From: Lasioglossum baleicum
Lineage: Eukaryota; Arthropoda; Insecta; Hymenoptera; Halictidae
Length of the DNA stretch: 64,000 nt
NCBI RefSeq assembly: GCF_051020765.1
Contig: NC_134937.1
Span: 15,988,947-16,052,946, forward strand
Reading direction: 5' to 3'
Every line of letters begins with the position of its first letter. The first letter of the stretch is position 1. A program made the position numbers and the translations under genes. The notes beneath the pieces were generated by a model. The model searched no databases. It had not been told where the DNA came from and worked only from the letters and a program-made list of their open reading frames with translations. Shown one piece after another: positions 1 to 12,900 of the stretch.

Positions 1-50
1 CTCAGCGAGATATTCAAGGTGGTCAAGTTAGCTGGGACACCCTGTATATA
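1..50 (-). mobile_element. End of a dispersed repeat with CAGGGTGTCCC terminus
   Basis: On the minus strand this reads TATACAGGGTGTCCCAGCTA followed by a stretch ending AATATCTCGCTGAG. The 'TA-CAGGGTG' start is shared with the ends at 18972, 26403 and 12090, so several related insect repeats have this terminus in the window. The rest of this copy lies outside. Confidence 0.5.
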
Positions 51-781
51 ACAAAGAGACTCAGAATTTTACTGAAAAATGTTTACTTTTCGCTCCCTAG
101 AAGAACAGTAATTTAGAAGTATACTTGTAGGTCGTACACAATCAATGCACTCGATTGGACAGCCTCTAGTTATTAATAACTCCTACAATTGTTAATATAC
201 TGCCTCACAAAAATTTGTGCTATTACTTTAAAGACGTGTAAATATATGCACAAAATTTGAACTTGCTAAGTTACATTGTTTTCTTAAAATTTCAAAATAT
301 ATTCCGGACATCTCTCGCATATTTTAATGCATCTAATCATGACTGTCATAAAAATGTCAAGAACGTGCTAAGAACAAACGTAAAAACAAACATAACGCAT
401 AAAGACTAGTATTCGGAGCCCTTGATGAAGATCGTCCAAGAATATCAATTACTTTTTCGTGGAGAAGCTCGGGGAGGGGAACAACACGACCTCGGCGGGA
501 CAAAGTTGAGCGAAATGAAATTAAAGCAGAAGCCGGAACAGCGTGGCAGCGAAACAACATGGAATTAAGAGGAGGCCGTTGGATAAGCTCGCGGGGCCAG
601 CAACCCTCGAAAGGGAAACGATTCAAGTGGCTTGCCGCGTGCTGCGATCGCGTTGTAAGATCCTAGAGTCACGAAGTGGTGTTTGACACAGTTCCGAGCG
701 GTCCGAAGTGGCCTGCATTAATGCCTCGAGAAGGACTAATCGTCACGGATCGCATGTCTGCCGTACATTTTTGATACTCAC
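1..781 (-). other. Ddr: Ddr intron, start (downstream part cut by the window)
   Basis: This is intron sequence after the donor GTGAGT at 776-781. It contains no kinase-domain motif in any frame. The first 50 bases are a transposon-like end (see 1-50). The GC-richer block at about 440-760 has open frames on both strands but no recognisable protein. Confidence 0.7.
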
Positions 782-933
782 CTTGCAGATCTCCGTACTG
801 GCGTAATACTTTTCCGGCGGCGGTGGTATGGGCGGCGGATTAGATGGATATTCTTGAACCGGGGGAATTGGCCTGGCAAGATTGATCGCCGTGTTCAGCA
901 GCAACGGAATAACCGGCTGCACCTCCGTGATAC
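782..933 (-). CDS. Ddr: Ddr exon: proline-rich cytosolic juxtamembrane segment
   Basis: This exon has 152 nt: two bases plus 50 codons. The acceptor is CACCGGACAG and the donor AAG/GTGAGT. It encodes ITEVQPVIPLLLNTAINLAR, then PIPPVQEYPSNPPPIPPPPE, then KYYASTEICK. The run PPPIPPPPEKYY is a potential SH3/WW-binding site with adjacent tyrosines, and 'YYA-TEI' resembles the vertebrate juxtamembrane 'HYAEADIV' that precedes the kinase domain. An in-frame alternative acceptor at 922/923 (GGAG/GTG) exists but would break the phase with the 18372-18471 exon. The kinase exons should follow below position 1; none of their motifs (glycine loop, VAIK, HRD, DFG) can be read in 1-781. Confidence 0.9.
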
Positions 934-3900
934 CTGTCCGGTGATACCGTGAACGGAAAAAAGAATTTTTTGACAAGGTTAGAGACACACGATCGCTGCT
1001 GCGATCGATACTGCGGATTTTGAAAACTTATTATAACAATGAACACATCAAACGCGTAGCAAAAAAAAAATGTTAACAATTTGCAAATCTCGAGTACAAA
1101 AAAAATTACTACAGATACTCATGCTCATACTGCGTGCGCTTATGCTGTGGTAACAATGAATAGATCAAATGAAAAACAGGAAAAACAATTTGCAAATCTC
1201 AAGTATAAATTACTAAAGACATGCTTATACTGCGGATTTTGTGCACTTAGGATAACAATGATCAAATGTGTAACAGGAAAAACATTTAAACAGTTTAAAA
1301 ACACTGTATTATTTTTAATCTATTAAGACTAGAAGAGAATGATTTCCTCCCTCTTTCGATGCACCGTGCCGTTGCATGCATCGAGAAAGCTTTTTTCCTC
1401 GGCGTGCTTCCGGCGGCTTTTTCCATCGCCGTTTTGCGACGCGAATTTGTTTTATTGCGACTGGCGCGTCTCCCAGCAAGTTCCCTTTATCTTTATGGGC
1501 CGTCGATCGTGCCAACCGATTAGGAGCCACGTGAGTTTGCAATTAAACCTTTTTCTCGTCGGGAATGGTTTTTAAACGTTGCGCCAGTTTTGAGGAAGCC
1601 CGCCGGCAATTATTAATGTAAACCGAGTGAGAAGCAGTTTCGCTACCAGTCGACGAATGACAAATAGTTCTGCTGGTTACTATCCGCCGCGTTCATTTTC
1701 AACGAGCGTTTTAAATTTTCCGTTGTATGATCGCATAGCGAAGTTATTGCGAAGTTGTAGAATTGCTCTAAAATTTTGCGTACGTTGCTCGCGTTTAACC
1801 GATGTTGTAAAATGAACTCGAGATAGAGCTCTCTAGAAGTTCGTTCAATCTCGCGATGGAGATTATACATCGAAGAATCGTTTAGCTCACGCCACAGTTC
1901 AAATTGTTTTTTGCTGAAATCGTTCCAAGTTTACGAAACTCCTTGCCAACATGCTTGACCACGATTCGGTGAAATACGAAGTACGGGTCGTTCGAAATTC
2001 ACTGTTGCGCGTCGAACGTCACGGAACATTGCAAGCTCTGCACAATAATGTACTACATGGACAATTCTATTGGTGACATGCAACAGAACACAGGAATGGT
2101 TGAATAGAAATCGTAAAAATTACTACGTTTCGCGGATCGATTTTATAAAAAGGTTATACATGCATGAATAAAATCTTTTATTTTAAATATTAAAGCGTCC
2201 ACTAAAGTGTTCTTTGTGTTGCATTCGTAAAAATGACGATTTCATGTAGCATAAACCGCATTCGAAACTTGAAACGTGTTTCCAAAATACCGGACGGGTT
2301 CCGACAACCACCGTATCGATTCGACTGAAATTTTGCACCGTTCTATGCGAAATTGTCGGATTCCTGTCAACACATTTTTCATACGCAGTTTATCACTTTT
2401 TATAAATAGAAAAACCGTTTCGACTATATGAAAACATTTTTCGAACAATTTTCGTCCGCCATTTTTTACTGATTTTCTACGTAAAATTGTCAACGCGTCG
2501 GCTTTGTCATGCACTGAAAATTTTGTCCTTGAATGCCTCTCGAAGAGAAAAGCATGTGCGAGAACACTTATAAATAGACTGCGGATTTGATGAATTTATG
2601 ATAAGAATAGATAATTGAAGTACAAAACCGTGACATTATAGTTCGTAGGAGGAAGGTACTAATTTTGAGTACGGTAAAGTAAAGTTTACCCAAAATGCTA
2701 TTGTAAAGTAGACTTGCAAATTTTTAAAAATCTTCTGCTCCTCTCCACAATACTGCGCCAGTCAATCACTAAACACTACGTAGCACTTTCCGAAATCGTA
2801 ACAGCGAACGAGAAGAAGTATGCACCAAGTGATACTAAACACCTTGGTCGTGCAATAAATGATATTCATTCGGAAGCGATATACCTGAAAAGGACATTAT
2901 GGCAGGCAAAACATTTTTTACACACACCGCGCTCCGGCAACATCGATCCCGACAGATGGACAGACCCACCAAAGCGACGAGCGGATATACGCTCATAAAT
3001 CACGTCATTGACGACCGAAGACAATAGGAAAATTTCCTTGACAGTTTCCACTCCACAACCTACAGTTCTTTCGAGACACCTGCGTCCAATTAACAAACGC
3101 TACATTTCCCCACCCTTAACCAATCACGAAATAACCGCGGTGACAATTTTGATCGTCAGCACTTTTTCAGGCCATGTTTAATTGATGCAAATCTACAAAA
3201 CGTATATTACACATAAAAAAAGTTGAAAATGCAACTTTTCAGTATTTTTTCAACAATTTCGATCAATTGCAATTTTTGAAAAAATTTCTTTGCACATTCT
3301 GTAGTAAACTAATTGCTCTAGCTTCCCAAAAAAATTCAAATCGTATGGTCCAATATTAAAATAGTTATCGTCTTTTTTAGAACGTCCGAATATTAATTCG
3401 AGTAACTTTATGTATGATTAATATTCTTATGTGTAACAGTGGATACAAGGTGTTCGTTCATATTTTTCGTTCAAATTGTCGATATTTAAACAGTGATAAT
3501 TTCATTTAAAAAAAAACGATACAGCAACATACCTGGAGTTACTTTAAAGATTAAGGTATCAAGATATTTTAGCATGATTCAGCGATTGGGATACTGGAGA
3601 CAGTTTTTGGTCGAAAATGTTACAAATTGGAACGATTCTTTTCAAAGAAATTATCGTTGTTGTAATATTGACGATTTCCCGAAAATCGGGAATTTAGTAA
3701 AATTTCGTTGAAATACTTTTTGGATCCGCTGTATTTCGCCGCGTTGTAGGAACTTCAATATCCATCAGAGTCACGAGACGGTCGTCGAGATATTTAAAAT
3801 CGATTAAGGACATACACGGCCGGCACACAAAGCGCCAATAAATCACGTGGAAGTTTCTAATGATTTGTGTTCATGTAAGGATTGGCTTAAGTGCCGCGAA

Positions 3901-6900
3901 CTCTATAATAATCTGTCGACCATTAGCCTGTAATTTAATTCGAGCGCTGCCCGCCTGCATATCGCGGTAGGTGTTGCGTTTATCGTCGCGGCTTGTGCCT
4001 ATAGTCCACCACGGTTTTACGTAATTTTAGCCGAACGCAAACTCGATAATGCGCCGCAGCGCAAACCTGCTCGTTTCGAGTTTTCCCCACTATTTAATTA
4101 AAACACACAACGCTGTGATAAATATCGAGAGAGCGCGCGCGCACGCGGCCGATCCCAAGCTCGAGTTTCTCCGGCAAATAACGAACGACATTGGCGCCCG
4201 CGGAAACTGCGAATTGATAATCGTTAGGGTCGAACCTAACTCCTTTGTTCGTCGATTTAAAGCGATTTTACGATACACGCGTTCCGTTCCGAGGGTTCAA
4301 TGCTCGACTGATTCAGTCGGCTTTCAACGACTTAATGTTCTATAAAATCACGTGCCGGGATTAACAGACTGCGGAACTTTGTGCTCTGATCGCGCACCGG
4401 AGCTATTGAATTTATAAAATACAGCTTCGATAATATTTTATACAGTTTCGGTTTCATTTAATTTGCTGGGACCAGTTGAAAAAAAAAATCGTGGTTAAAG
4501 CCAATAATTAATTTTATTCAGGTCAGCTTTGTGTTGATTCACTCTATGAAAACTCGTTGGGCTTCATTTACTCGAACGACTTCATTTCAATTTATCGGAA
4601 CACTCGTAAAAGAAATTATTAAATCTTTGATGTTCTACTTGACTATATTACGAAACACAAACATTCTATATTCTTGTATGCTGTTATTACTTACATCAAC
4701 TAAAAGGCATGCACACACAGTATGTATACGTAATCAATCTAACAATAAGTCCACATCTACAATAAATGCCTATGTACATAGAACATGAAAGAAGGACCCT
4801 TGAATGGCAATTTGTTTCGTTATCGGTCCTTCTCATGCTGTAAGGGCAAGAAAGGCTGCCGTTAAATAAACTACGCGGAATGAAAAAGTAATAATAATAG
4901 GAATCGTTCGAATCTTTATGGGGCTTAATAATATCGTGCAATATTTGATGAGGCGTGGCGCTGATAATCGCGGCCGGCTCCAGCCGCTGCTGTTTGAATT
5001 AATTTAAATCGGCCTAACGGCGCATGCACCGGCAGAGTTCGAAAGGCTTAAGTATCGCACTTAACGTCGCTACCAACCGCTGTAATCCGTGATAGTTTTG
5101 TGTAGCTGCGGTGTCGTCGTGGTGTAGGCAGCCGCGTGGTACTGCGCCGGAAGCGGAGGGCAAATTGGTCCCTTGTCCTCGCCCTCCTCCTGCACGGAGA
5201 CCTGCGGCCGAATATCGAACGTTGCCGTTAATAAACCTGACATTTATGCACACGCGATAGTCAAACGGGAACTTTCCGTCACTTTGTGCCCTCGGCTTTC
5301 CTCACCCTCACTCTTCTTCACCGAAACAGACGTTCATACACCCCCTCGTCACGTTTCTTTTTCGTATGAGCTGTTGGTTTTGTAAATGGTATAAGCTAAT
5401 TTATTTATTAATTAAAAGAAAGTTTTATATCTATGTACATCTGACTAAAACTACCATTAACTCATTTTTTCCAAAACTGCACTTACACCACTTTCAAAAA
5501 CAGCGGCTGATATATTCAATTTGGTTTTATTAGCATCTTGGTGTTAGCAATCCGCAAATAATAAGTCAAGATTGACTAGAGTTTTGCATATGAAATGTCC
5601 GATCTGTGCACAAGGTGATACCTTATGAGAAAACATAAAAAAAACAAAGTCTAAATAAAATCAATCTTGTCATATTTATAAGGGAACATGTTCCAGTTAC
5701 TTTTTAAAATTTGTTCATTCAAAGCTTTGTTTGAAAATGCAGAGGAAAATGCATAATAGGGTGCGATCACAGTGGATCCGATGTCGGACGATTCGGGCGA
5801 CGTTCGACGTTGTGTCTCCTTTTCGCACACTGGAAAAAAGAGACAGATGCATCGGACGTCGGCCAGATCGGCCGATATCGAAGCCACTGTGACTGCGGCC
5901 TAAGAATTGTCTGATGCGTCTAATCATGATCGACCAATACTACTTCCTGCATATACTGAAACTGAAGCACGCAAAACCGGGGATCTCTGAACTCGATCTT
6001 TTTGAAAACGAGGCGTCAAACGAAAAAATGTTATTCCTGTTTTTGGATTGATATGCACACGTAGAAACACCCCCTGTCCGCTTAAACATGTTCACTTCAT
6101 CATTTCGGACATATTTTATTTAGATATATTTAAGCTGTTTTTTGTGATAATTTATGTATTTATTAATTATGATGTTTTGACGCTTCAAAAATTTCTAAAT
6201 GCTGTTGGCTGTCATTATTTGCTGTCGTCGTGAAATGTGCAAGTTTTATCTCACCAAATGGATCGGAGTGTCGCGCTATCGTGGCGTTGCCAATAATTTT
6301 ATGGGACATAATTATCTGCACAATGCATCGATACGCATTCATCAGGGTATGGTAATTTCAGCAAATAAAATTTATCACATCATGGAGTAATTATTAGTTA
6401 CGGTTCGGTCTGATGGTCGTGGCAATTTGATCACGGGATATCGTTACAAACGAGATATACGAATAGACCGATCAACATACGGGGTTCCGTGTCACGCGGT
6501 TTGAAATATCGGCAGAAACCAGTAGTTTTCTATCTAGGTGAAACAATCGACTAGTGGAATATGTATATGAGATTGCTACACAAAAAGTTAGTTTCCAAGG
6601 AGCACAGTTTGTTGGGTCAGAGTTGTTCGCTCTGAAGTACAATGTTCCAGCGTGAACTTGAGACTTTCCAGCACGTTGAAATTTCTTCCTCGTCTCTGCT
6701 GTCAAATAGTTTCAGCGATTTGTGGCCACGAGCAGTGCTGCTAACTACAGAATTTGCGAAGGAAGTTATTCTTGCCAGCACGGTAAGTAAAATAAGAAAG
6801 ACAGTAAGAATTATCTATAGCTGGACTTGTAAATGTCTTAACAATTTTGGCTGAGGTCGCATTTTATCGTTTTCTCGAAACGATTTCGTATTTTTTCTTA

Positions 6901-9900
6901 TATCAAAGTGCACGTATCATAAAGGGCGAGCCCTATTTTCAACTTAAGACCTCGGAAGTTCGGAAATTCCTATGGAACTACATCCTAAAATTGACTCGAA
7001 TGATCCTCTTAAATCGTATGAATTTTATCCGAGCTGGCGGTCGGATTTTATCGATTTTTCGACATAATTTCGCATTTATTTTCAAACCAAAGTACTCCAA
7101 TTCTAAAGAGCGACCCTTCATTTTTAATTTTCTCGAAAGTTTTAGAATTTCCACGGCAATACGCGTCCTAAAATCGACTCGAGCAATCGGCTAAAATATG
7201 CGAACTGATGGTCGGATAAATCCCCTTAAAATTTTGGATGCACACATTTTTCTTATTTTTGTAAACTAATATAAAGCAGTCACTTTTATTGCTCCGTAAA
7301 CCTAAAAAGCGCCACCTTCCATCTCCAATTCAAGCCCGCAGGTGTTAAAAAATTCCTAAACAAATAAATTCTATTTAAAAAACGGTAGAACGTAAAATTA
7401 GGAAGTGTTATGCCGGATATTATATTATTAAGATTCGCGTGGCTAAAAAAAGTGGGATTTCTATGTAGGATCGACGCGCGTTGCAGGAAATTAAGGCTGT
7501 TACCCCAACAAACAATCCCAGGTCGATCTTGCTCAGCTCTTCTTGAGGTTGATAGGGGGATCATGTCGAGGCACGAGTCGCAACCGTAGCGAGATAATAT
7601 CCATTGATTCTTTTTTCCTTACCCTCGGCTCAAATGTCAGACACAGTCTGGCCAGAAGGGCACAAGAGGACTGGTCTGGGGTGGAGGGGAGGTGTTAATT
7701 TCCGTTTAGGAAGCGTTAGGGTGCCATGCTGGCGAGACGCTGCGCCGCCACTGTTAAGATAAGATAACCACTTAGCCATCGGGATTCTACTCGAAATCTC
7801 TTTCCCTCTCGTACGCCGCCCTCTATCCACTGTCTTCTCGCCGCCACTGTTCTTTGCTTTTTCTTTTTGCTCGTGCACCGTTTCTGATACGTAGCTCGTC
7901 TTCCTGTCATCTAGCCTTCCATCCAATCCTCCATCTCTCCTTCTCTCTTACTATTAGGGCTATCTGAACTTCTGTCGCGACTTCCGCCACCCTCACGATA
8001 TTCAAAGCGACTTTGCCAGCTCGTGAACGTTGATGGCTCGATCACGAACCTCTTCAACCGTGTCGTCGTGGTTGCTCGGTTGCTCGTCCGCGCTGGATGT
8101 TACGAGGACACCAACGGTTTCAGAAGGACACGCGTTACGATCTTTTATCGCTTCTCGAACCGGTCGTAATAAAGCTCAACTGCGGGGGTGCGACCGGCTT
8201 CGACGAACGTCGTTATCCTCTAACGTGGCCGTTTAATATGTTTCTTGCTGTGCGAAAGCGTACGTTCGCGGTATCGCCACGGTAAACGATCGGAAAGTCA
8301 CCTCTCGCCGTTTTGTCGCCTTCGAGGTTTAGAGCTCTCTAACATCAAACCGCAGGAATTTATTGTAGTCAGGTAATGTGCAGATAGAAAACTTTTTACG
8401 ATATACTCGGCGGGGATTCGATGTTGTGGACAAATTTCTGTTGCATACTGTATTTAATGGCGCTCATTGTCGGTGGAAAGTACTTGCTGATAATAGAACG
8501 TCACCTGTCTGCTAACCATACAAAGTTGAACTTTTCTGCACCATTTCCAAGTCACAGGAGATATTTTTTTCAATCATTTTGTATAAGCTTTTAGAAGCGT
8601 CAAATGATAAGATTTATTTTGTTTGTTACTAAATACTTGGCAATCTGTACTTGGGGTATGCGGGACACCATGTACATTAAACTTGACGAAAGAGAAGTAC
8701 TTCTCGATCAAAACGCTTCATAATGTTTACACTCTAGAATTGGACATTCCATATGCAACAACTTAACCCTTTGCACTCCTTTGTCGAGTATGACTCGATA
8801 TCAGACAAAGAAAGATGTAAATAAAACTGGTTCTTATGTATATGTATTTGGTTCTTCCTCTATTAATATTTTTTAGAGAGAGAGTTGAAAACAAATATAA
8901 GTTCCACAAATATAGATACCAACAAAGTTAGAGAGCTATATTTAATATAATTAGTAAATGAAATTGTTTAAAATAAGTTTGTTGGCAACAAATTTGAAAA
9001 ATAATTCGCAGTGCTAAGGGTTAATACTATTAATACATTTCTCTTTATTTGTCGTTGTGTTACTAGTTCGCAGTTCTTAGCACTCGAATGGTGACTCAGT
9101 CGCCACTAAAAATTGCTGTACCATTATTCACAGTATTGTTTATATTATTAAACATGTTATCTCATCAATTACTACACATTTAAGTATTGTATGAGGTATT
9201 AGAACAATTTCATATCCATAAAAAGAAAATAATCATATACAATGGAATTGTTCTAGGTCGGAAGAAATGTTTAATTTTCGAGTTAAAATAACTCCGACTG
9301 CAAAGGGTTAATATTCTGATCGAAATAAAAAATGGTCAAGCTACAGTGACTCGCGATCCAAGTAGTTTGCACAGATAGGTCGACACTATAGTAACAAATA
9401 CGCTTGTGAGACGTGATTCGACGTGTTAATATGTACTGGAATCTCGTTTGTTTGATACTTCGATCCCGACGGACAACGTTCCCGCGCGTGCACATGCACA
9501 AACACAGAGGCTAGTAATTGGCAATATGAAAATCTTCAGGCGGCGCGGCGGGCCGAGCGTGTTTCGGTGATCGAGGCTCAACGGCGCGAATGATTTAATA
9601 CGCGAGGAAAAATTAATTACAGAGAAACCAATCAGCAAGCGAAATTTTCGACTGATCACACGGCAATCTTCGTTTAAGCGAAAAATAATCGATCGAACGA
9701 ACGTTAATTGAAAATAGTAATTACTCGATAAACACCGGCCGCCGGGGAAGAATCTCGCCCGACGCGCCGCGCCGCTTCTCGCGGACGCGTTTTCCACCGG
9801 CCGGCTAACAGGTCCTCATTATAACGGTCGACTTATTTTCGTGAACATTCGCCGATCCAATTCGCAAAACGCCCGGCTCGTCAAGCGACTGAAAAACACG

Positions 9901-12900
9901 TTTATTTCATTGTTCGTTCGCGTGTCCATTTGACGAGCGGAAATATCTGCTCGCACTGTAAACATTCGCCCCTGACAAATTCAATTACTACGATCATTAG
10001 GAAAATTGTTTCTAGATTCAACTTGCGTCACGCGGTGGTCTCGTACACGATTGTGATAACAAAGCGCGGCAGACCGAAAAAATTACTATTTGGTAAACAA
10101 ATTTTTCTACGCACTCCATAGTTAGACAACTTTGTCTTGATTTTAATTTGCTGAAGTCTCTCTTTTTGTTTAATATTTTTCGACGAAAATATTTTGCAGT
10201 CCACTAATGAGTTACAAAATGGCCAATTTTTATTCCAGAATTTAATTAGAGTTTTTATCATAAAATGTAATTCTGGGTGAAAAGTTTTGATTAAAAAAGG
10301 TGGTCTCTCCATAGCACAGCATTTGTTACACGCACTACGTGAAATATAATTATACAATTTTTTGTGAAAACAACCAAATGACATAGATGGAACTAGTTTA
10401 CCATATAGTATTGCCAATTATAGACAGTGTGTACTAGCCAGCCATCATTAATTAATTCTCTTGGTTATCACTCTTGGTTCATAAAGTGAATCTGGACAGA
10501 CTAATAGAATCTACAAGAAAATAATTTTCCAGTTAATGAAAGATGCTTTAGAAACAGTCTGGGGGATCTGAAAGATTTATAATAATCACCGAGAAAAGTG
10601 GAAGACGCATAATCACCAGTGGTAAGTGGTAAAGGTAATTTTGGAAAACGGCTGGCAAGCTCGTACATTACTCCTAAATAATTATAGTGGAAATTACATA
10701 TTTGAGTCTCATTGTCTGGAAATACTCGGAAACCATTACGGCTCCGCAAGAATTTTACTATCCAACGTCATTTTCCCAATTGTGGAACACGCCAGACATA
10801 TCTTCCATTTTTACGATCTCATAAGGACGGGTATAGATTATGGGAGTGTCTCTTCTATATTTAGTCTCGTATCCCTCGCAATAAGTTCTTAATGGGGCAA
10901 CCAATCACCTATGAAGGAGTGGTTTCCCTATTATCTTGAACGGTCAAATTTTTGCGATCTTAATAGCCGATGTTACTGCGATGTTAGCGTAATCGAACTC
11001 TCATTTCATGCAACATACCATAAAATTAATTGATTTATTAATTTTCCTATTTTTCCATCTAAATTCCTATCAAACAGATCAACTAATCTTTTACAATCTT
11101 GTATGAATGAAAAATGGATGATATAGTGATCGTATAAAACATTTTTTATTGATTTACGGCGGGTGGTAATTTCGTGCGATATACCATAAAATTAATTGGT
11201 TTATTAATTCTCCTATCTTTCCATTTAAATTTCTGGAGTATCAAATTTATCAACTAATCTTTCACAATCTTGTATGAATGAAAAATGGATGACATATATT
11301 GATCCTATATATGAAACATTTTTAATTAATTTACGGTGGGTGATCAAATCGTTAAAGCCACATTGACGCATTTAATTGTGAAACGATTCACAATGAATGC
11401 ACTTGTTCGTAATACTTAATTTTATTGACACAAAATAAACATTCTTAATGTGGCAAGGAATTATAGAACGTAAAATAAAAGATGCACTTCGCACAACGCA
11501 TTATACACACTTCCATCCTTTCAATCTCTATCAATTCTGAAATGAAAATCTGGCTATACTAAATTTTTCTAATTCTTTAAACATTCATCGTACAGTGTCT
11601 CTAATAACTTCATCATCTACTGTATATCTAGGATCAGGAATTTTCTCTCATTATTCTTTTTAATATTGAACTACTATTATTTTTCTGTACATCTGTTGTA
11701 TCTATTCGATATCGTGTACTCTGTCTCTAATCATATTCGTTTTTAGCTGTACGGCGATGCCGTGTGTTCGGAGTTTCACGGGAAATGCAATCAATTGAAG
11801 TGTTCTGAAAATGAGAACAGAAATCGCGGCTACTGTATCATTAGTGTAAGTATTGTCCACTTTCAATGAACTAGCCTGTACAACGTGCGCAGGACGATAA
11901 CACGTTCCCTTCCGGTTGACCACTGTTTGCTGTGGTCGTAAGTATATCAATCGGTTGCACAAAAGGACCCTTTCGACCGATACATCGCTGACCCCTTTCG
12001 TGGATACAGACAGGTTCGACTGACCCGTGTCGCTTTTATTGAGGAATATCGCACGGCGTGTAGTTCTGCCGTATTCCGTTGCTGACGTACAGGGTGTATC
12101 TGAATTTATGACATACCAGGAAAATAGATAACTCCCTTGTAGAACACGAAACAAAATTCTCTTACAAAACAACGTTAATCTCCGAAAAATCTGTTTTGAA
12201 AATTCATCGGATGCTATTATACACTGCATGCTTATGCGAATATTGATTTTCATACTAGCTAAAATTAACGGAAATCCATTGGCTTTATTAAAATTTGAAT
12301 CATTTCATATCGTTAATTCATAAGAAAAGTGATATAAGTAGAAAAAAATGTAAATTTTACAGGAGAGTCATCTGAAAATTACATGGAAATTGCCAATTTT
12401 TTAATTGTATATCACCAACTTAGAAATGTAAGATAATTTGTTGCTATTTAGATACTGAGTTAATTGTCATTTATGTTAATTCTAAAGTACCCCACAATCT
12501 ATATACATATTTATTATTATACTTTTTTGGAAATATATCTCCAGTTGGGTCACTTTCCTTATGAATGAACAATATATTGTCTGTTATTTTGTTAGTGGAC
12601 ATTATTTGTGAAACAGAAATCGATAAGTGAACAATGGTAGATTTTAAGTAACAAGTTGTTTTATGCTATTTCGTTTTAAATTGTGTCATGGAAACCAGTC
12701 GTTGCACAATGTGAACTAATTGTCTGCACAAGGGACCGTATTCGATTACAGGAATTTCCGATACACTGTACTATCCTCAGAGTCTCACGATACAACGACG
12801 GCGAAATAAATAATAGATAATACTTGGTAGAGACCAGGTCCTGCGCAAGCGTTTCACCGTACTTATTATCATGCTGTATTTGTTCAGAGACGTAGAACGT

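Noticed and set aside
911..922. Acceptor GGAG at 922/923 for the proline-rich Ddr exon
   Set aside because: It would fit a direct join to the transmembrane exon, but the CAG acceptor at 933/934 is more canonical and fits the phase of the 18372-18471 exon; kept only as a possible alternative.
10028..10417. 129-codon minus-strand frame, Lys/Phe/Asn-rich
   Set aside because: Its composition is that expected of AT-rich intron sequence and no motif is recognisable.
11702..12253. 183-codon minus-strand open frame, the longest in the window
   Set aside because: No start codon context or domain is recognisable, and the frame runs across the TACAGGGTG boundary of a repeat at about 12087, so it is probably a chance frame through joined sequences.
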